Origin: G963663315 sp965208975
Lineage (GTDB): Bacteria; Pseudomonadota; Gammaproteobacteria; Arenicellales; Poriferihabitantaceae
Direction of reading: 5' to 3'
Assembly (NCBI GenBank): GCA_965208975.1
Contig: CBDBQH010000003.1
Location: forward strand, 124,001 to 188,000
DNA: 64,000 bases
Part shown: one piece after another, positions 25,801 to 34,473 of the stretch
Layout: each line of letters starts with the position of its first letter
Numbering within the stretch: the first letter of the stretch is position 1
Notes under the pieces: generated by a model
Seen by the model: the letters and a program-made list of their open reading frames with translations, nothing else
Databases searched by the model: none
What the model was told of the DNA's origin: nothing
Translations under genes and position numbers: made by a program

Positions 25801-28749
25801 ACCGCCAACCACGGCACAATCACCGTCACCGACAACGACACCCGCGGACTGACCCTCACCTCCCCGGCCGTCACCGAAGGCGGCAGTGGCACGTATACCG
25901 TCGTCCTGGATACCCAACCCGGCGCATCGGTCACCGTCACCATTACCGCCAACAGTACCGAAGTCACCATCGACGGCACAGACGCCGATACGACCTTTAC
26001 CAATAGCGAAGACCTGATCTTCACCACTACCAACTGGAATCAGCCACAGACCGTCACCATCCGCGCGGCCGAAGATGACGATACCGAGGATGACCGCGTC
26101 ACCCTGACGCATGCTGTATCCGGTGGAGGATACGGTGCAACAGAAAATGAAACCCCGGAAATCACCATTACCGACAACGACAGTCCGGGACTGGTCCTGC
26201 CGGCGACGCTAACCGTGAATGAAGGCGCCACCGGCAACTACACCGTTCGCCTGTCTACCCAACCCGGTGGCGCGGTGACCGTGACCATTGGCGGTCACGC
26301 CAGTACCGACCTGACCATTGACACCGATTCCGGTACGAACGGGAATCAGGATACCCTGACCTTCCGCCCGACCGGAGCGAATCTGTGGAGTACCGAACAG
26401 ACCGTCACCGTCACCGCGGCCTCCGATAACGACCGCGCCAATGACGCCGTGACCCTGGCGCATACCGCCATCGGCGGAGGATACAATATCACCGGCAATG
26501 TCGCGGTCACCATCACCGACACCACCCCGGCTCCGCCTCCCCCTCCGCCTCCGCCATCCACCGAACCGGGGACTTTGCCGGAACCTACCCCGACTACACC
26601 GGGAGAAACCCCCACAGAGCCGCAACCACCCGAACCGCAACCCGTGATTCCGCTTCTTTCCATTCAGGCGCAATCCGGCGCCCTGACCGAAGGCTCCGTA
26701 GCGACTTTCACGATCACCGCCGAACCGGCGCCGGTTGAACCGATTACCGTTCCACTCACCATTGCCGCACAGGGCGACTTCACCACCCCGGAGTCCATCG
26801 GAGCGAAGCCCCGCATCATTGACCGCGCCATCACTTCCCTGATGATTCCCACCCTCCAGGACTTCATCGACGAAGCAGATGGCTCGGTCACCATCACCCT
26901 GCAAGCGGCGGACGGCTATAGCCTGTCCCCGAACCCTTTGGCGACGATAGAGATTCACGACGATGATACCGCCGGCATTGCATTGTCCACCCAGGGACTA
27001 CGCATTGACCAGATCGGAGAAACCGGACAATATACCGTGCAACTGACCAGCGAGCCGCAGGCTCCGGTGCAGGTGACGGTTCTCCCCTCCACTAATGGCT
27101 CTTCCTCAACGCCTGGCGCTTCCCCGACTCTCGCCAGCGCCTCTGTCGCGCAGGCCGCCACGATGGACGTGGTGAGCGCCACGCCCTCTACGTTGACCTT
27201 TGTGCCGGATCACTGGAATATCCCGCAAACCGTCACCCTGACCGCGCAGCGGGAAGGCCGCATGAGCCTGAGGCACCGCGTCACATCCCAGGACCCGAAC
27301 TATCATACGCTCCCGGCCATGGAAGCCACCGCCGGACAACTGGCGGTTCTCGTCGGCGAAGACCTGACCACCGTGGCCTTGCCCTGGCAGACACGATTCG
27401 CTCGTACTTCAGCCGGACACGTCATAGACAGTATCTCCGAGCGCATACAATCCACTTCAACCCCCGGACTGTCCGCCCGACTGGCTGGATACCGCATGGA
27501 TACCCAAACCCCGCAAGAAATACAATCCTGGACACAGCCCCCCGGCTCCATCGCCAGACCGCACAGCCGCGCCATCACCCTGTCTGAACTACTGTCTGAT
27601 TCGTCGATGTCGTGGAGTGCAACCGCAACCGATGGTTCCATCGCTTCCCTGTGGGCACAGGGCGCCTTCTCCGAGTTTGACGGCCAGAGTGGAGAAACCA
27701 CCCTCAATGGAGAAGTCCTCACCACCCTGCTCGGAGTCGATCAAACCCATACCCACGGACAACGCGGACTGGTTCTGTCGTATAGTCAGGCAGAAGGACA
27801 ATACCAGACGAAAAACAAAGGAGAGATTGAATCAGAACAGACCCTGTTGACTCCGTGGATGTCCCGGCAAGTGAATGACCGCATGACGCTGTGGGGCGCG
27901 TTGGGTTATGGTACGGGAGACCTCACCCTCCAAAGAAGCGAAAGGGAAGACCTCACTACGGATACCCATACCGCCTTTGTGGCCCTGGGCAGTGACGCCA
28001 TCCTCCGGGAAGAAGCCCATCGTACTTTGTCTATCATCACCGATGCGCTGTGGTTGAGAACCCGTACCGAGGCGGTCACAGACGGACTGGAACTGAACCA
28101 TGCCACGGCGCATGCTTCGAGGATGCGGGTGGGAATCAAAGGCAGTGGGCGTATCCCCGCAATCCCCGGAATCCCCCGATTCACTGCGGTACAGGCGCTG
28201 AAGATGAATTGGGAATCCGCATTGCGTCATGACGGTGGAGACGCTGAAAGTGGATTCGGTGTGGAAGTCGGGGGCGGAGTCCAATGGACCGATTCCCGGC
28301 GCGGACTAAACCTTCAAATCAATGGCCGAAGTCTGATTACCCATCATGATTCAGATATAAAGGATCGGGGTCTCTCCCTGTCCATGGGATTTAATCCGTC
28401 TCCGGCTGAGCAAGGATTTACCTTCACCCTGAAACAGGATTGGGGTACGGTGTCTTCGGGCCGGGAGCGATTATTGACCGCGGAATCCCTGGAACCGGCG
28501 CAATCCGCTACGGAGCAACGATTCAAAGCGCAAGCGGGGGTTGGCTTTACCATCGGCGATGGACGCTATATCGCCCGTCCACATCTGGGGGTGGGTCTGT
28601 ACGCCAAAGAGCGAGAAACCACACTCGGCTGGCGACTGCAATCCACTATCGGCAGAAGTGAGCGGACATTGGGGTTGAAACTCACCCGGCATGAGAATGA
28701 CAACCAATCCGAACATCGCATGAAAGTGGAAGCGGGGGTTCGGTGGTGA
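22870..28749 (+). CDS. Calx-beta repeat autotransporter (type V secretion)
   Basis: Giant surface protein of 1959 residues from the ATG at 22870. An N-terminal signal peptide has a hydrophobic core LLPHFLSVLLLLPLLTGF and probable cleavage after EASA. The passenger (about 45-1215) is a chain of some ten Calx-beta-like sandwiches, each with a TEG/VEG motif at its start and a DND or DDD motif at its end. A proline-rich hinge (about 1218-1257) and two more such modules follow. The last 400-450 residues are an autotransporter beta-barrel with alternating amphipathic strands, ending in GVRW with the required C-terminal aromatic residue. The frame is open for 117 codons further upstream, but only through repeats. 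Its role is probably adhesion or defence at the surface. Large antisense open frames beneath it are composition artefacts. Confidence 0.85.
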   Translation: MTRFWGRFAGTRFLLPHFLSVLLLLPLLTGFTAEASAQIVAAPNAAVSVVTEGEGAPFTIGLSAAAPTGGLEVNLTVSEFNADYVAQAEEGSKMITIPEGETSAIYTVPTVNDEIDGSNGLVRVVVAAAAGSGYTPGSRGNDIIVQDNDPATLSISAPADAVEGNSSSTDRYFRISLSETRSSNIHISVCFSGDATRFLSGARDTTHDYGALNTNIVAAGTCINTTVPANTTQLDAIGVRVYGDTVIEFDETVTATVSLVGSPTSVVLGTATATHTIETDDTHHVTVDVTNSSNNKISGATEGDSGHNDYTVNLRIDPVYTSQSIQVKFCLGGTAVRATDYDLLTPSGTAIIHGFDAQNCLVSPAQLTMNSALAEYTLRVQGDVTIEPNETITFQASAQSGVTPGDVSFGPAHTFTILTNDTVPLSLTSVGANPFVEETGNLASRAEVRLGTARNSDTHYRICFVSSLAPTASVPSYDWTQNTNNVLDATRCHDGVIASGQTSHSVNNAYIRTNNKGPGRDSSIFNADNPDETITITLSQDPDNPLPSDVSLSSTGNPIRMVSQDDDLTRVRLDRQGSGNLTEGGSAKAEFRLTLDNRLDHRALVAGERVDVPLVISGTDITAGDYTLTTKSGTDLNTGVSITGANTLTPVVILQGAGARIATLELTPTDDTDIESTETLRVELGPDGTGANGFGHSSRGTTVRGGAARSDRTLTHHFEVDIADNDQASVITIARASAASLTEGNQASFTLSADPPPASSLTVRLNITDAGNADFLASTVQGARTVSIPTSGSTPYPLSTVADAIDEPGGPVTITIAADTANPARYTISDPAPFAQVTVHDNDATTVTLTTPDTDATEGSSTATAQIVLTLGRALRAGEILAIPLQFSGGVLNTDFGLYLPTSNAISLTGHTVTFTGSAGGSATVATLSVLATEDADADPDSITVSIPATSTGNAAKLTATGMGVNTNTAPAATGSVTANHGTITVTDNDTRGLTLTSPAVTEGGSGTYTVVLDTQPGASVTVTITANSTEVTIDGTDADTTFTNSEDLIFTTTNWNQPQTVTIRAAEDDDTEDDRVTLTHAVSGGGYGATENETPEITITDNDSPGLVLPATLTVNEGATGNYTVRLSTQPGGAVTVTIGGHASTDLTIDTDSGTNGNQDTLTFRPTGANLWSTEQTVTVTAASDNDRANDAVTLAHTAIGGGYNITGNVAVTITDTTPAPPPPPPPPSTEPGTLPEPTPTTPGETPTEPQPPEPQPVIPLLSIQAQSGALTEGSVATFTITAEPAPVEPITVPLTIAAQGDFTTPESIGAKPRIIDRAITSLMIPTLQDFIDEADGSVTITLQAADGYSLSPNPLATIEIHDDDTAGIALSTQGLRIDQIGETGQYTVQLTSEPQAPVQVTVLPSTNGSSSTPGASPTLASASVAQAATMDVVSATPSTLTFVPDHWNIPQTVTLTAQREGRMSLRHRVTSQDPNYHTLPAMEATAGQLAVLVGEDLTTVALPWQTRFARTSAGHVIDSISERIQSTSTPGLSARLAGYRMDTQTPQEIQSWTQPPGSIARPHSRAITLSELLSDSSMSWSATATDGSIASLWAQGAFSEFDGQSGETTLNGEVLTTLLGVDQTHTHGQRGLVLSYSQAEGQYQTKNKGEIESEQTLLTPWMSRQVNDRMTLWGALGYGTGDLTLQRSEREDLTTDTHTAFVALGSDAILREEAHRTLSIITDALWLRTRTEAVTDGLELNHATAHASRMRVGIKGSGRIPAIPGIPRFTAVQALKMNWESALRHDGGDAESGFGVEVGGGVQWTDSRRGLNLQINGRSLITHHDSDIKDRGLSLSMGFNPSPAEQGFTFTLKQDWGTVSSGRERLLTAESLEPAQSATEQRFKAQAGVGFTIGDGRYIARPHLGVGLYAKERETTLGWRLQSTIGRSERTLGLKLTRHENDNQSEHRMKVEAGVRW

Positions 28750-29400
28750 CAGGATTCCCGCGAAGCGGGAATACCCCCCATCACATCCGCTTGCGCGGAA
28801 TGTGATTCCCCCTCAAGGGGGGAATGATTCCCGACCGTCATCGTAGGGGAGGGTCTTGTACCCTCCCGCAACCGTCATCAACCGTATACGGAAATAATGC
28901 GGGCACCCACAAGGGGCGCCCCCCCGATCAAGCCGGGGGCAGGCTCTACGCATCGGTAATTACAGATTCCATGAGGTCGTGGATTCCCGTTTTCACGGGA
29001 ATGACGGGTGGGGCGGGAGTGACAGGATTCCCGCGAGGCGGGAATACCCCCCATCACATCCGCTTGCGCGGAATGTGATTCCCCCTCAAGGGGGGAATGA
29101 TTTTCTTGCGCCTGATTTTCTTGCGCCTGCCGTCATCGTAGGGGAGGGTCTTGTACCCTCCCGCAACCGCCGGAACAGGGTTCAACGATAGCGGGTGGGC
29201 ACAGTGACCCACCCCCCCGATCAAGCCGGGGGCAGGCTCTACGCATCGGTAATTACAGATTCCATGAGGTCGTGGATTCCCGTTTTCACGGGAATGACGG
29301 AAGGGGCATTTTGATTACGGTTGTGCCCCCCATCACATCCGCTTGCGCGGAATGTGATTCCCCCTCAAGGGGGGAATTGATTCCCGCCCTCATCCCCTAC
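28750..29400. repeat. Composite palindromic repeat array downstream of the autotransporter
   Basis: This gap of about 740 bp to the PPK2 gene carries no gene. It holds about two and a half copies of a 275-290 bp composite. A GATTCCCGCG...CGGGAATAC module starts at 28750 and 29024. A CATCACATCCGCTTGCGCGG module occurs three times (about 28779, 29053, 29330). A GGGGAGGGTC...CCCTCCCGC module lies at about 28846 and 29137. A GCCGGGGGCAGGCTCTACGC module lies at about 28934 and 29227. Orientation is opposite to the related block upstream of the autotransporter. Confidence 0.85.
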
Positions 29401-29489
29401 CCTCATCTGTGGATAATCGGACGTAATCCATGTAGTATTACTGGTCAGAAACCTGTTTCCATAAAATCGTCTGGCCGGAGGCGCTGATA

Positions 29490-30311
29490 ATGACTACCCA
29501 AAAAAACCGCAAAAAAGCCCTGAATATCGCTTACGAGAAAGAACTGGAACGACTACAGATTGAACTGGTCAAACTCCAGGAGTGGATCAAACACAAAAAA
29601 CTCAAGATCGTAGTCATATTCGAAGGCAGGGACGCAGCCGGCAAGGGCGGCACAATCAAACGAATTACAGAGTCACTGAATCCGCGGATCTGCTCGGTGG
29701 TCGCTCTGCCCGCTCCGACAGAAAGGGAAAAGACCCAATGGTATTTTCAGCGTTACGCCGCACACCTTCCCGCCGCCGGTGAAATGGTGATTCTGGACCG
29801 CAGCTGGTATAACCGCGCCGGCGTTGAACGGGTCATGGGATTCTGCGATGATGAAGAGTATGAAGAATTCATGCGAAGCTGTCCGGAATTTGAACGGATG
29901 CTGGTGCGCTCCGGCATAAAATTGATCAAATACTGGTTCTCGGTCAGCGATGAGGAACAGGAAAGACGGTTTCAGTCACGTTCAAACGATCCAACCAAAC
30001 GCTGGAAACTCAGCCCGATGGACCTGGAATCCAGGAATCGCTGGGTGGAATACTCCAAGGCAAAAGACTTCATGTTCGCCCACACCGACATCAAACAGGC
30101 GCCGTGGCATGTCGTCAACTCCGACAACAAGAAGCATGCGCGGATCAATTGCATTACCCATCTGTTGAGCCTGATTGATTACGAAGATCTGACTCCGGAG
30201 AAAGTGTCCCTGGAGGCGAGACCTCCGCTTGCGAAGAACTACGTTCGCCCGCCCATGGACGATCAGAATTTCGTACCATCTGTTTTTCCGGGCGAGCGGC
30301 CATTGGCGTGA
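29490..30311 (+). CDS. ppk2: Polyphosphate kinase 2 (PPK2 family)
   Basis: Cytoplasmic enzyme that transfers phosphate between polyphosphate and nucleotides, in this class usually nucleoside diphosphate phosphorylation from polyP; 273 residues, single-domain form. Walker A is EGRDAAGKGG (about 45-54), the lid region follows with ERE-rich residues, and Walker B is ILDRSWYNRAGVERVMGF. Conserved EFERML and DPTKRWKLSPMD segments are present. GGAGG lies eight bases before the ATG at 29490. Its 3' end overlaps the convergent TupA-like gene by 49 bp. The high-affinity Pst system is elsewhere in this window. Confidence 0.93.
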   Translation: MTTQKNRKKALNIAYEKELERLQIELVKLQEWIKHKKLKIVVIFEGRDAAGKGGTIKRITESLNPRICSVVALPAPTEREKTQWYFQRYAAHLPAAGEMVILDRSWYNRAGVERVMGFCDDEEYEEFMRSCPEFERMLVRSGIKLIKYWFSVSDEEQERRFQSRSNDPTKRWKLSPMDLESRNRWVEYSKAKDFMFAHTDIKQAPWHVVNSDNKKHARINCITHLLSLIDYEDLTPEKVSLEARPPLAKNYVRPPMDDQNFVPSVFPGERPLA

Positions 30312-31117
30312 AACAATTGCTGCCCTTTTACATGGTATTGGTCAATCATCCACTGCCCGCGCTCTGAAACCACCCAATCCAGCAGCGCCATCGCGCCATC
30401 ATGGTTGGTCGGATGCAGGTCCGGATTGACTGCAATTACGCTGTACTGATTATGCAATGTCTTATCCCCCGCAAACACGATCGAAAGCTCCAGCTTGTCC
30501 CGACTGAACAGCCAGGTCCCCCGGTCGGTCAGTGTATAGGCTTGCAGCTCATCCGCAATCTGCAGGGTTTTCCCCATACCCTGCCCCGCCTCCCGATACC
30601 AGGGCGCATCAGATAACCAGGGTTCTATTTCGACCTGGCGCCATAATTCCATCTCCTTTTTGTGAGTGCCTGAATCATCTCCTCTGGAAACGAACGCAAC
30701 CTGGTGAGCGGCGATGGATTGAATCGCCTCGCTGATGGTCTTTTTCTCCCCGACGCCAGCCGGGTCGCCTGCCGGCCCTACCAGCATAAAATCATTGAAC
30801 ATAAACGGAGTCCGGCGCACCCCGTAACCCGCTTCCAGAAAGGCTACCTCACTGTTTTTCTCGTGAACCAGCAATGCATCAACATCACCGGCCTGCCCCA
30901 TTTTGAGAGCTTTTCCGGTGCCAACGGCAATCACCTTATAGGTGAATCCGGTTTCTTTCTCCAGCGCCGGTCGTAGATAATCAAACAAACCGGAGTTATC
31001 GACGCTGGTGGTGGTAGCCAGCAGAACCGTGCGCTCCCCAACCTGGGCATGGGAAATCTGTACCCATAACAAACAAACCGACAATATGCACAGACAGCCA
31101 CTGAATATCCTCGTCAA
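30263..31117 (-). CDS. TupA-like tungstate/molybdate ABC transporter binding protein (orphan)
   Basis: Periplasmic solute-binding protein of 284 residues. Family signatures are LLATTTSVDNSGL after the signal peptide, VIAVGTGKALKMGQAGDVD, LLVHEKNSE and SRGDDSGTHKKE. These match the TupA/WtpA-type tungstate binders. I chose the TTG at 31117: AGGAG lies seven bases upstream and a hydrophobic signal peptide begins there. A TTG at 31177 would add 20 non-signal residues. The permease and ATPase partners (tupB, tupC) are not adjacent, so the protein is an orphan or works with a distant transporter. Confidence 0.85.
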   Translation of the reverse strand: MTRIFSGCLCILSVCLLWVQISHAQVGERTVLLATTTSVDNSGLFDYLRPALEKETGFTYKVIAVGTGKALKMGQAGDVDALLVHEKNSEVAFLEAGYGVRRTPFMFNDFMLVGPAGDPAGVGEKKTISEAIQSIAAHQVAFVSRGDDSGTHKKEMELWRQVEIEPWLSDAPWYREAGQGMGKTLQIADELQAYTLTDRGTWLFSRDKLELSIVFAGDKTLHNQYSVIAVNPDLHPTNHDGAMALLDWVVSERGQWMIDQYHVKGQQLFHANGRSPGKTDGTKF

Positions 31118-31180
31118 GACAAACTCCTGAAAATCAAAAGAGCTAAAAAAAACGGCAATTTTATTGCAAGGCGCCAATCA

Positions 31181-31210
31181 TTACCAATGCGATTGCCGGG
31201 GAATTATAAT
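31181..31210 (+). promoter_or_regulatory. Candidate promoter for the second PerM gene
   Basis: TTACCA at 31181-31186 and a perfect TATAAT at 31205-31210 are 18 bases apart and point toward the ATG at 31244. The region is AT-rich compared with its surroundings. Confidence 0.5.
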
Positions 31211-31243
31211 AAAAACACTTGATTTTTTGCCCGGTTTTTCTCC

Positions 31244-32422
31244 ATGACTGGTAAAGTACCGCTACCCGGTATTTCCTTCAAAACAGCGCCAGACAAAATG
31301 CAGATTGAACTCAGCCCCCAACAAAAAAAGCTGGTCGCCGCAGGAATAACCATACTGGCCGCCACAGTCAGTATTGCGGCGCTGGCGATATTTCTGATTT
31401 ATTCAGCCCGGTTGTTCCAGGTGTTCAGCCACGTATTTCTGCCGCTGGCCGTGGCCAGTGTTATGGCCATGATACTCTCCCCCTGGTACGAATGGCTGCG
31501 AGCGCGTCTGCCGATGCCGGTGGCGCTGATTCTGGTTTTCCTGTCCATCATTGCGCCGGTCGGCATCGTGGTCGCCCTGTTCGGAGCGCTGATCGCCAGT
31601 CAAATCACCGAGCTGGTCGATCAACTGCCCGTGTGGTGGGCCAATATGGTCACCTGGTTTGAGGAATTTCGGTCAAGATTTGACTGGACCCGCAACAGTG
31701 AACTCTATGATCAGGTCGGCAGCGCCCTGAACACTCCGGACAGCCCCCTGATCGCATTCGGGAAATACATTGCCTCCCAGCTCTTCCGGGCCGGATCAAA
31801 CCTGATTGAAGGGCTTGTTTCCCTGTCCGGCTGGGTGATTGTTCCGGTGTATCTGGCCTTATTCCTGATGATGCCGCGCATCCATCCCCGCTCCCTGACA
31901 GCCGAACACTTTCCTTTTTTCAAACCGGCAACCGCCACAGATGTTATTTATCTGATCCAGGAATTTTTCAATCTGGTTGTCGTTTTTTTCCGCGGGCAGA
32001 TCCTGATCGCGCTGCTCCAGGGAATCCTGTTCGCGACCGGGTTCACCCTGGCCGGTCTGCAATACGGGGTCGTACTCGGCCTGATGCTGGGATTCCTGAA
32101 CATTATCCCGTACCTCGGAAGCATGATGGGCCTGGTCATAGCGCTGCCAATAGCCTGGTTTCAGACTGATGGCGGAGCCACTGTGCTGCTCATCGTCATC
32201 GCTGTTTTTTGCCTGGTTCAACTGTTCGAAGGCTATTACCTCACCCCCAAAATCATGGGCAAGGCAACCGGCCTCAATCCGCTCGCCATCATTATCGGCA
32301 TATTCTTCTGGGGTACGGCGCTGAATGGAATCCTGGGCATGATTCTGGCGATTCCGCTGACCGCTTTTGTGGTCGTATTCTGGCGTCTGGCACGGGAAAA
32401 ATATATCCGGCAGCTTTTCTGA
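31244..32422 (+). CDS. AI-2E family transporter / PerM-like membrane protein (second copy)
   Basis: Integral membrane protein of 392 residues, paralogous to 11040-12098. Two N-terminal helices (about 32-105) are followed by a helical soluble part and then four or more helices. It ends with the conserved GMILAIPLTAFVVVFWR segment and carries the family pattern GLNPLAIIIGIFFWG. The ATG at 31244 follows a candidate promoter; an ATG at 31298 is a possible later start. Function within the family is unsettled (signal export or ion antiport). Confidence 0.88.
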   Translation: MTGKVPLPGISFKTAPDKMQIELSPQQKKLVAAGITILAATVSIAALAIFLIYSARLFQVFSHVFLPLAVASVMAMILSPWYEWLRARLPMPVALILVFLSIIAPVGIVVALFGALIASQITELVDQLPVWWANMVTWFEEFRSRFDWTRNSELYDQVGSALNTPDSPLIAFGKYIASQLFRAGSNLIEGLVSLSGWVIVPVYLALFLMMPRIHPRSLTAEHFPFFKPATATDVIYLIQEFFNLVVVFFRGQILIALLQGILFATGFTLAGLQYGVVLGLMLGFLNIIPYLGSMMGLVIALPIAWFQTDGGATVLLIVIAVFCLVQLFEGYYLTPKIMGKATGLNPLAIIIGIFFWGTALNGILGMILAIPLTAFVVVFWRLAREKYIRQLF

Positions 32423-32461
32423 TGACGACCGCAAAAATCAACCAACCACAACGAGAGTGTC

Positions 32462-32842
32462 ATGGACAAAGAAAGATTTGAACTGGGCCTGGAGCAGCGT
32501 AAAGCGACCCTGGGAGCCGAATATGTAGAAAAGAACCTGGCGCAGGCCGATGAATTTACCCGACCATTCCAGGAAATGATGACCGAATGGTGCTGGGGGT
32601 TCGGATGGGGAGACGACTGCATAGACACCAAAACCCGCTCCATGATGAACCTCACCATGATCGGCGCCCTGGGACGCATGCACGAATGGGAGATTCACTG
32701 CCGGGGAGCAGTTGCCAACGGCGTGACCCAACAGCAGATTCGCGCCATCTGCCACGTTATCGGAATTTACTGCGGCGTCCCTCAAGCCCTGGAATGCTTC
32801 CGGGTCGCGCGAAAAGTACTGGAAGAACGGGAACTGCTTTAG
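32462..32842 (+). CDS. Carboxymuconolactone decarboxylase family protein
   Basis: Small all-helical protein of 126 residues of the CMD/AhpD superfamily. The typical core EIHCRGAVANGVTQQQIRAI is followed by CHVIGIYCGVPQALECF. It resembles PcaC-type 4-carboxymuconolactone decarboxylases in length and motif, but no other protocatechuate-pathway genes are near. It carries two cysteines in the core (ICHVIGIYC) that are not the AhpD CxxC spacing. The ATG at 32462 follows GAGAG. The actual substrate is uncertain. Confidence 0.82.
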   Translation: MDKERFELGLEQRKATLGAEYVEKNLAQADEFTRPFQEMMTEWCWGFGWGDDCIDTKTRSMMNLTMIGALGRMHEWEIHCRGAVANGVTQQQIRAICHVIGIYCGVPQALECFRVARKVLEERELL

Positions 32843-32869
32843 TAAGGACAACGCCCGTGGTTGTCCGAC

Positions 32870-33502
32870 TCAGGCCGTAATAACCAGAACCCGTGAATCA
32901 ATTCCCTGACTCTCGATATAACCGGCCCGCCGAACCTGATTGATTGTGAAGCCATGGCGGGTCGCTTCCCTGTACACTTCCGGCTCCAGATCAAGGTCTC
33001 GCCAGGCTGCGCCATTGACCGTAATGACACAAGTGGCGCCCGAACGAGCGCAGCGCACCACGTTATGCATGTCCGTAATCTCTGGAACTGCATAAGAGAA
33101 CATACCGACACACAACACCGCATCATAGGGATTTTCCAGCTTCGCCGGCTGAGTGAAATCGTGTTGCCAGGTGGAACGATACAGACCGCGCTGACTGGCA
33201 ATCGCCATCATTTTCGTGGACAGGTCCGCACCATCGACATTCTTGTATCCGTGCCGCTGCAAATACGCCCCTGCCAGACCGGTGCCACAAGCAACATCCA
33301 GAATACGGGCTGACCGATCAGTCACCGCCTCCATAAAAATATCCCCCGCCTCACTGAACGCCACATACCCCAGGTCATCCACCAGATCAGAATCATAAGT
33401 CTGCGCCCACTCATCATACTGCTGTTCCTTGTTTTCTGTACGACCGTAAACCGCCGCCAGCCGTTCATCAAACCGCCCCGGATCCGGGTTGTTTTTAGTC
33501 AT
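32870..33502 (-). CDS. Class I SAM-dependent methyltransferase (METTL27/WBSCR27-like)
   Basis: Cytoplasmic methyltransferase of 210 residues. An N-terminal segment YDEWAQTYDSDL is typical of this group, followed by motif I ILDVACGTGLAG near residue 70, an acidic residue in DGADLS, and a later VLCVGMFSY strand. The pattern resembles WBSCR27-like methyltransferases; the substrate is unknown. The ATG at 33502 is the first of the frame. It converges with the CMD-family gene (28-bp gap) and diverges from a low-GC segment. Confidence 0.85.
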   Translation of the reverse strand: MTKNNPDPGRFDERLAAVYGRTENKEQQYDEWAQTYDSDLVDDLGYVAFSEAGDIFMEAVTDRSARILDVACGTGLAGAYLQRHGYKNVDGADLSTKMMAIASQRGLYRSTWQHDFTQPAKLENPYDAVLCVGMFSYAVPEITDMHNVVRCARSGATCVITVNGAAWRDLDLEPEVYREATRHGFTINQVRRAGYIESQGIDSRVLVITA

Positions 33503-33569
33503 AATAATTTCTCACGCTCTTTGGCATGAACCAAGTGTATCATTCCCACACAAGCGTGAATCCGAAATA

Positions 33570-33740
33570 ATGATTGACGTGGATTTGAGTAAGGAGATTA
33601 TTAAAAATCCGGACAGGTTTTTGCTTTACCCAAGTTATTTCAATTACCGGGGTAAAGCAAAAACAGTTCAAAACAAAGAGCTTTCTGTTGATAGCGGTGA
33701 CGTTAATTACCTGTCAACGCGGTTTACCGCCGGTATCTGA
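33570..33740 (+). CDS. Small hypothetical ORF overlying a 15-bp inverted repeat
   Basis: An ORF of 56 codons from ATG 33570, in a segment with lower GC than its neighbours. No domain is recognisable. A perfect 15-bp inverted repeat lies within it at 33617-33631 and 33650-33664, which is unusual for coding sequence and could mean the transcript, not the peptide, matters. It could also be a decayed gene fragment. A weak GGAG-like stretch is inside the ORF and not before the start, so translation is doubtful. Confidence 0.25.
   Translation: MIDVDLSKEIIKNPDRFLLYPSYFNYRGKAKTVQNKELSVDSGDVNYLSTRFTAGI
33617..33664. repeat. 15-bp perfect inverted repeat, 18-base loop
   Basis: GTTTTTGCTTTACCC (33617-33631) pairs exactly with GGGTAAAGCAAAAAC (33650-33664). 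The loop is AT-rich. It is not a classical terminator because the stem is not followed by a T run on either strand. Confidence 0.85.
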
Positions 33741-33819
33741 AGTGTTATAACGGCTTCCTTTTGAAAACAGGTTGGACAATATACTTTGAGCGCATGGCAG
33801 TGAGTGTCCGGGAAGGCTA

Positions 33820-34473
33820 ATGGACGAACCAGTCGGGTTAACCCGGATCAGTGCGGAGCAAACCGGAGATTATCATTATCTGGACCGATCAGACCGATGT
33901 TATTGTCTTGGGTTTTATCAATCAGGAGAGGGGTTTGAGGGGCTCGGCCTGAACCGGATGGTTCTTGATCTGAAAAGGGAACCCGGCGCCCGCTACTCGC
34001 ATCCGGGCGCCTGGCAGGACAAGAGGGAAGCCATAACACGAGTCTCGTCTATATTGACGATGTCGTTGCAAAAATTATTTCCGCACAGGAAGATCACCCT
34101 GATACCTGTGCCACCTTCCAAAAAAGCCGGAGACCCTGAGCACGATGACCGGATGCTGCAAATTTGTAATCTTATGGCCGCAGAGCTTGCTTGCGTGGAG
34201 GTGTCTGAGTTGTTCGTGACAAGAAGGTCGGTGCAGGCTTCGCATTTGTCCCGGGTCAGGCCGACCAAGGAACGGTTGAAAGAAAATATCAGGATGATGA
34301 TTCGAGACGATGCATACAGGCCGGCCCCCCTGGTGGTTCTACTGGATGATGTCCTGACCTCCGGGGCGCATTACTCGGCATGCAAGGAACTGCTGGAGGG
34401 AGTGTTTCCTGCCGTGACCGTGGTGGGAGTCTTCGTCGCCCGGGTGGACCATGCTCAGCCAGACGGTCAATGA
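33820..34473 (+). CDS. Phosphoribosyltransferase-like protein
   Basis: Cytoplasmic protein of 217 residues. The C-terminal half has a type I PRTase core: ITLIPVPPSKK near residues 92-101 and the PRPP-binding loop VVLLDDVLTSGAHY (about 172-185, with Asp176-Asp177). The N-terminal 70 residues are unassigned. It resembles ComF- or amidophosphoribosyltransferase-like folds but is not a standard purine or pyrimidine salvage enzyme. GGGAAGG lies just before the ATG at 33820. The stop codon abuts a dispersed repeat (TGACGGTTAGCGGGCGGGC). No obvious partner gene; the small ORF upstream is the only candidate. Confidence 0.65.
   Translation: MDEPVGLTRISAEQTGDYHYLDRSDRCYCLGFYQSGEGFEGLGLNRMVLDLKREPGARYSHPGAWQDKREAITRVSSILTMSLQKLFPHRKITLIPVPPSKKAGDPEHDDRMLQICNLMAAELACVEVSELFVTRRSVQASHLSRVRPTKERLKENIRMMIRDDAYRPAPLVVLLDDVLTSGAHYSACKELLEGVFPAVTVVGVFVARVDHAQPDGQ

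Noticed and set aside
25254..26958. Long minus-strand open frames (259 and 249 codons) under the autotransporter gene
   Set aside because: They mirror the Asp/Thr/Gly-rich repeats of the plus-strand protein, have low-complexity Val/Gly composition, no ribosome sites and no domains. They are antisense shadows.
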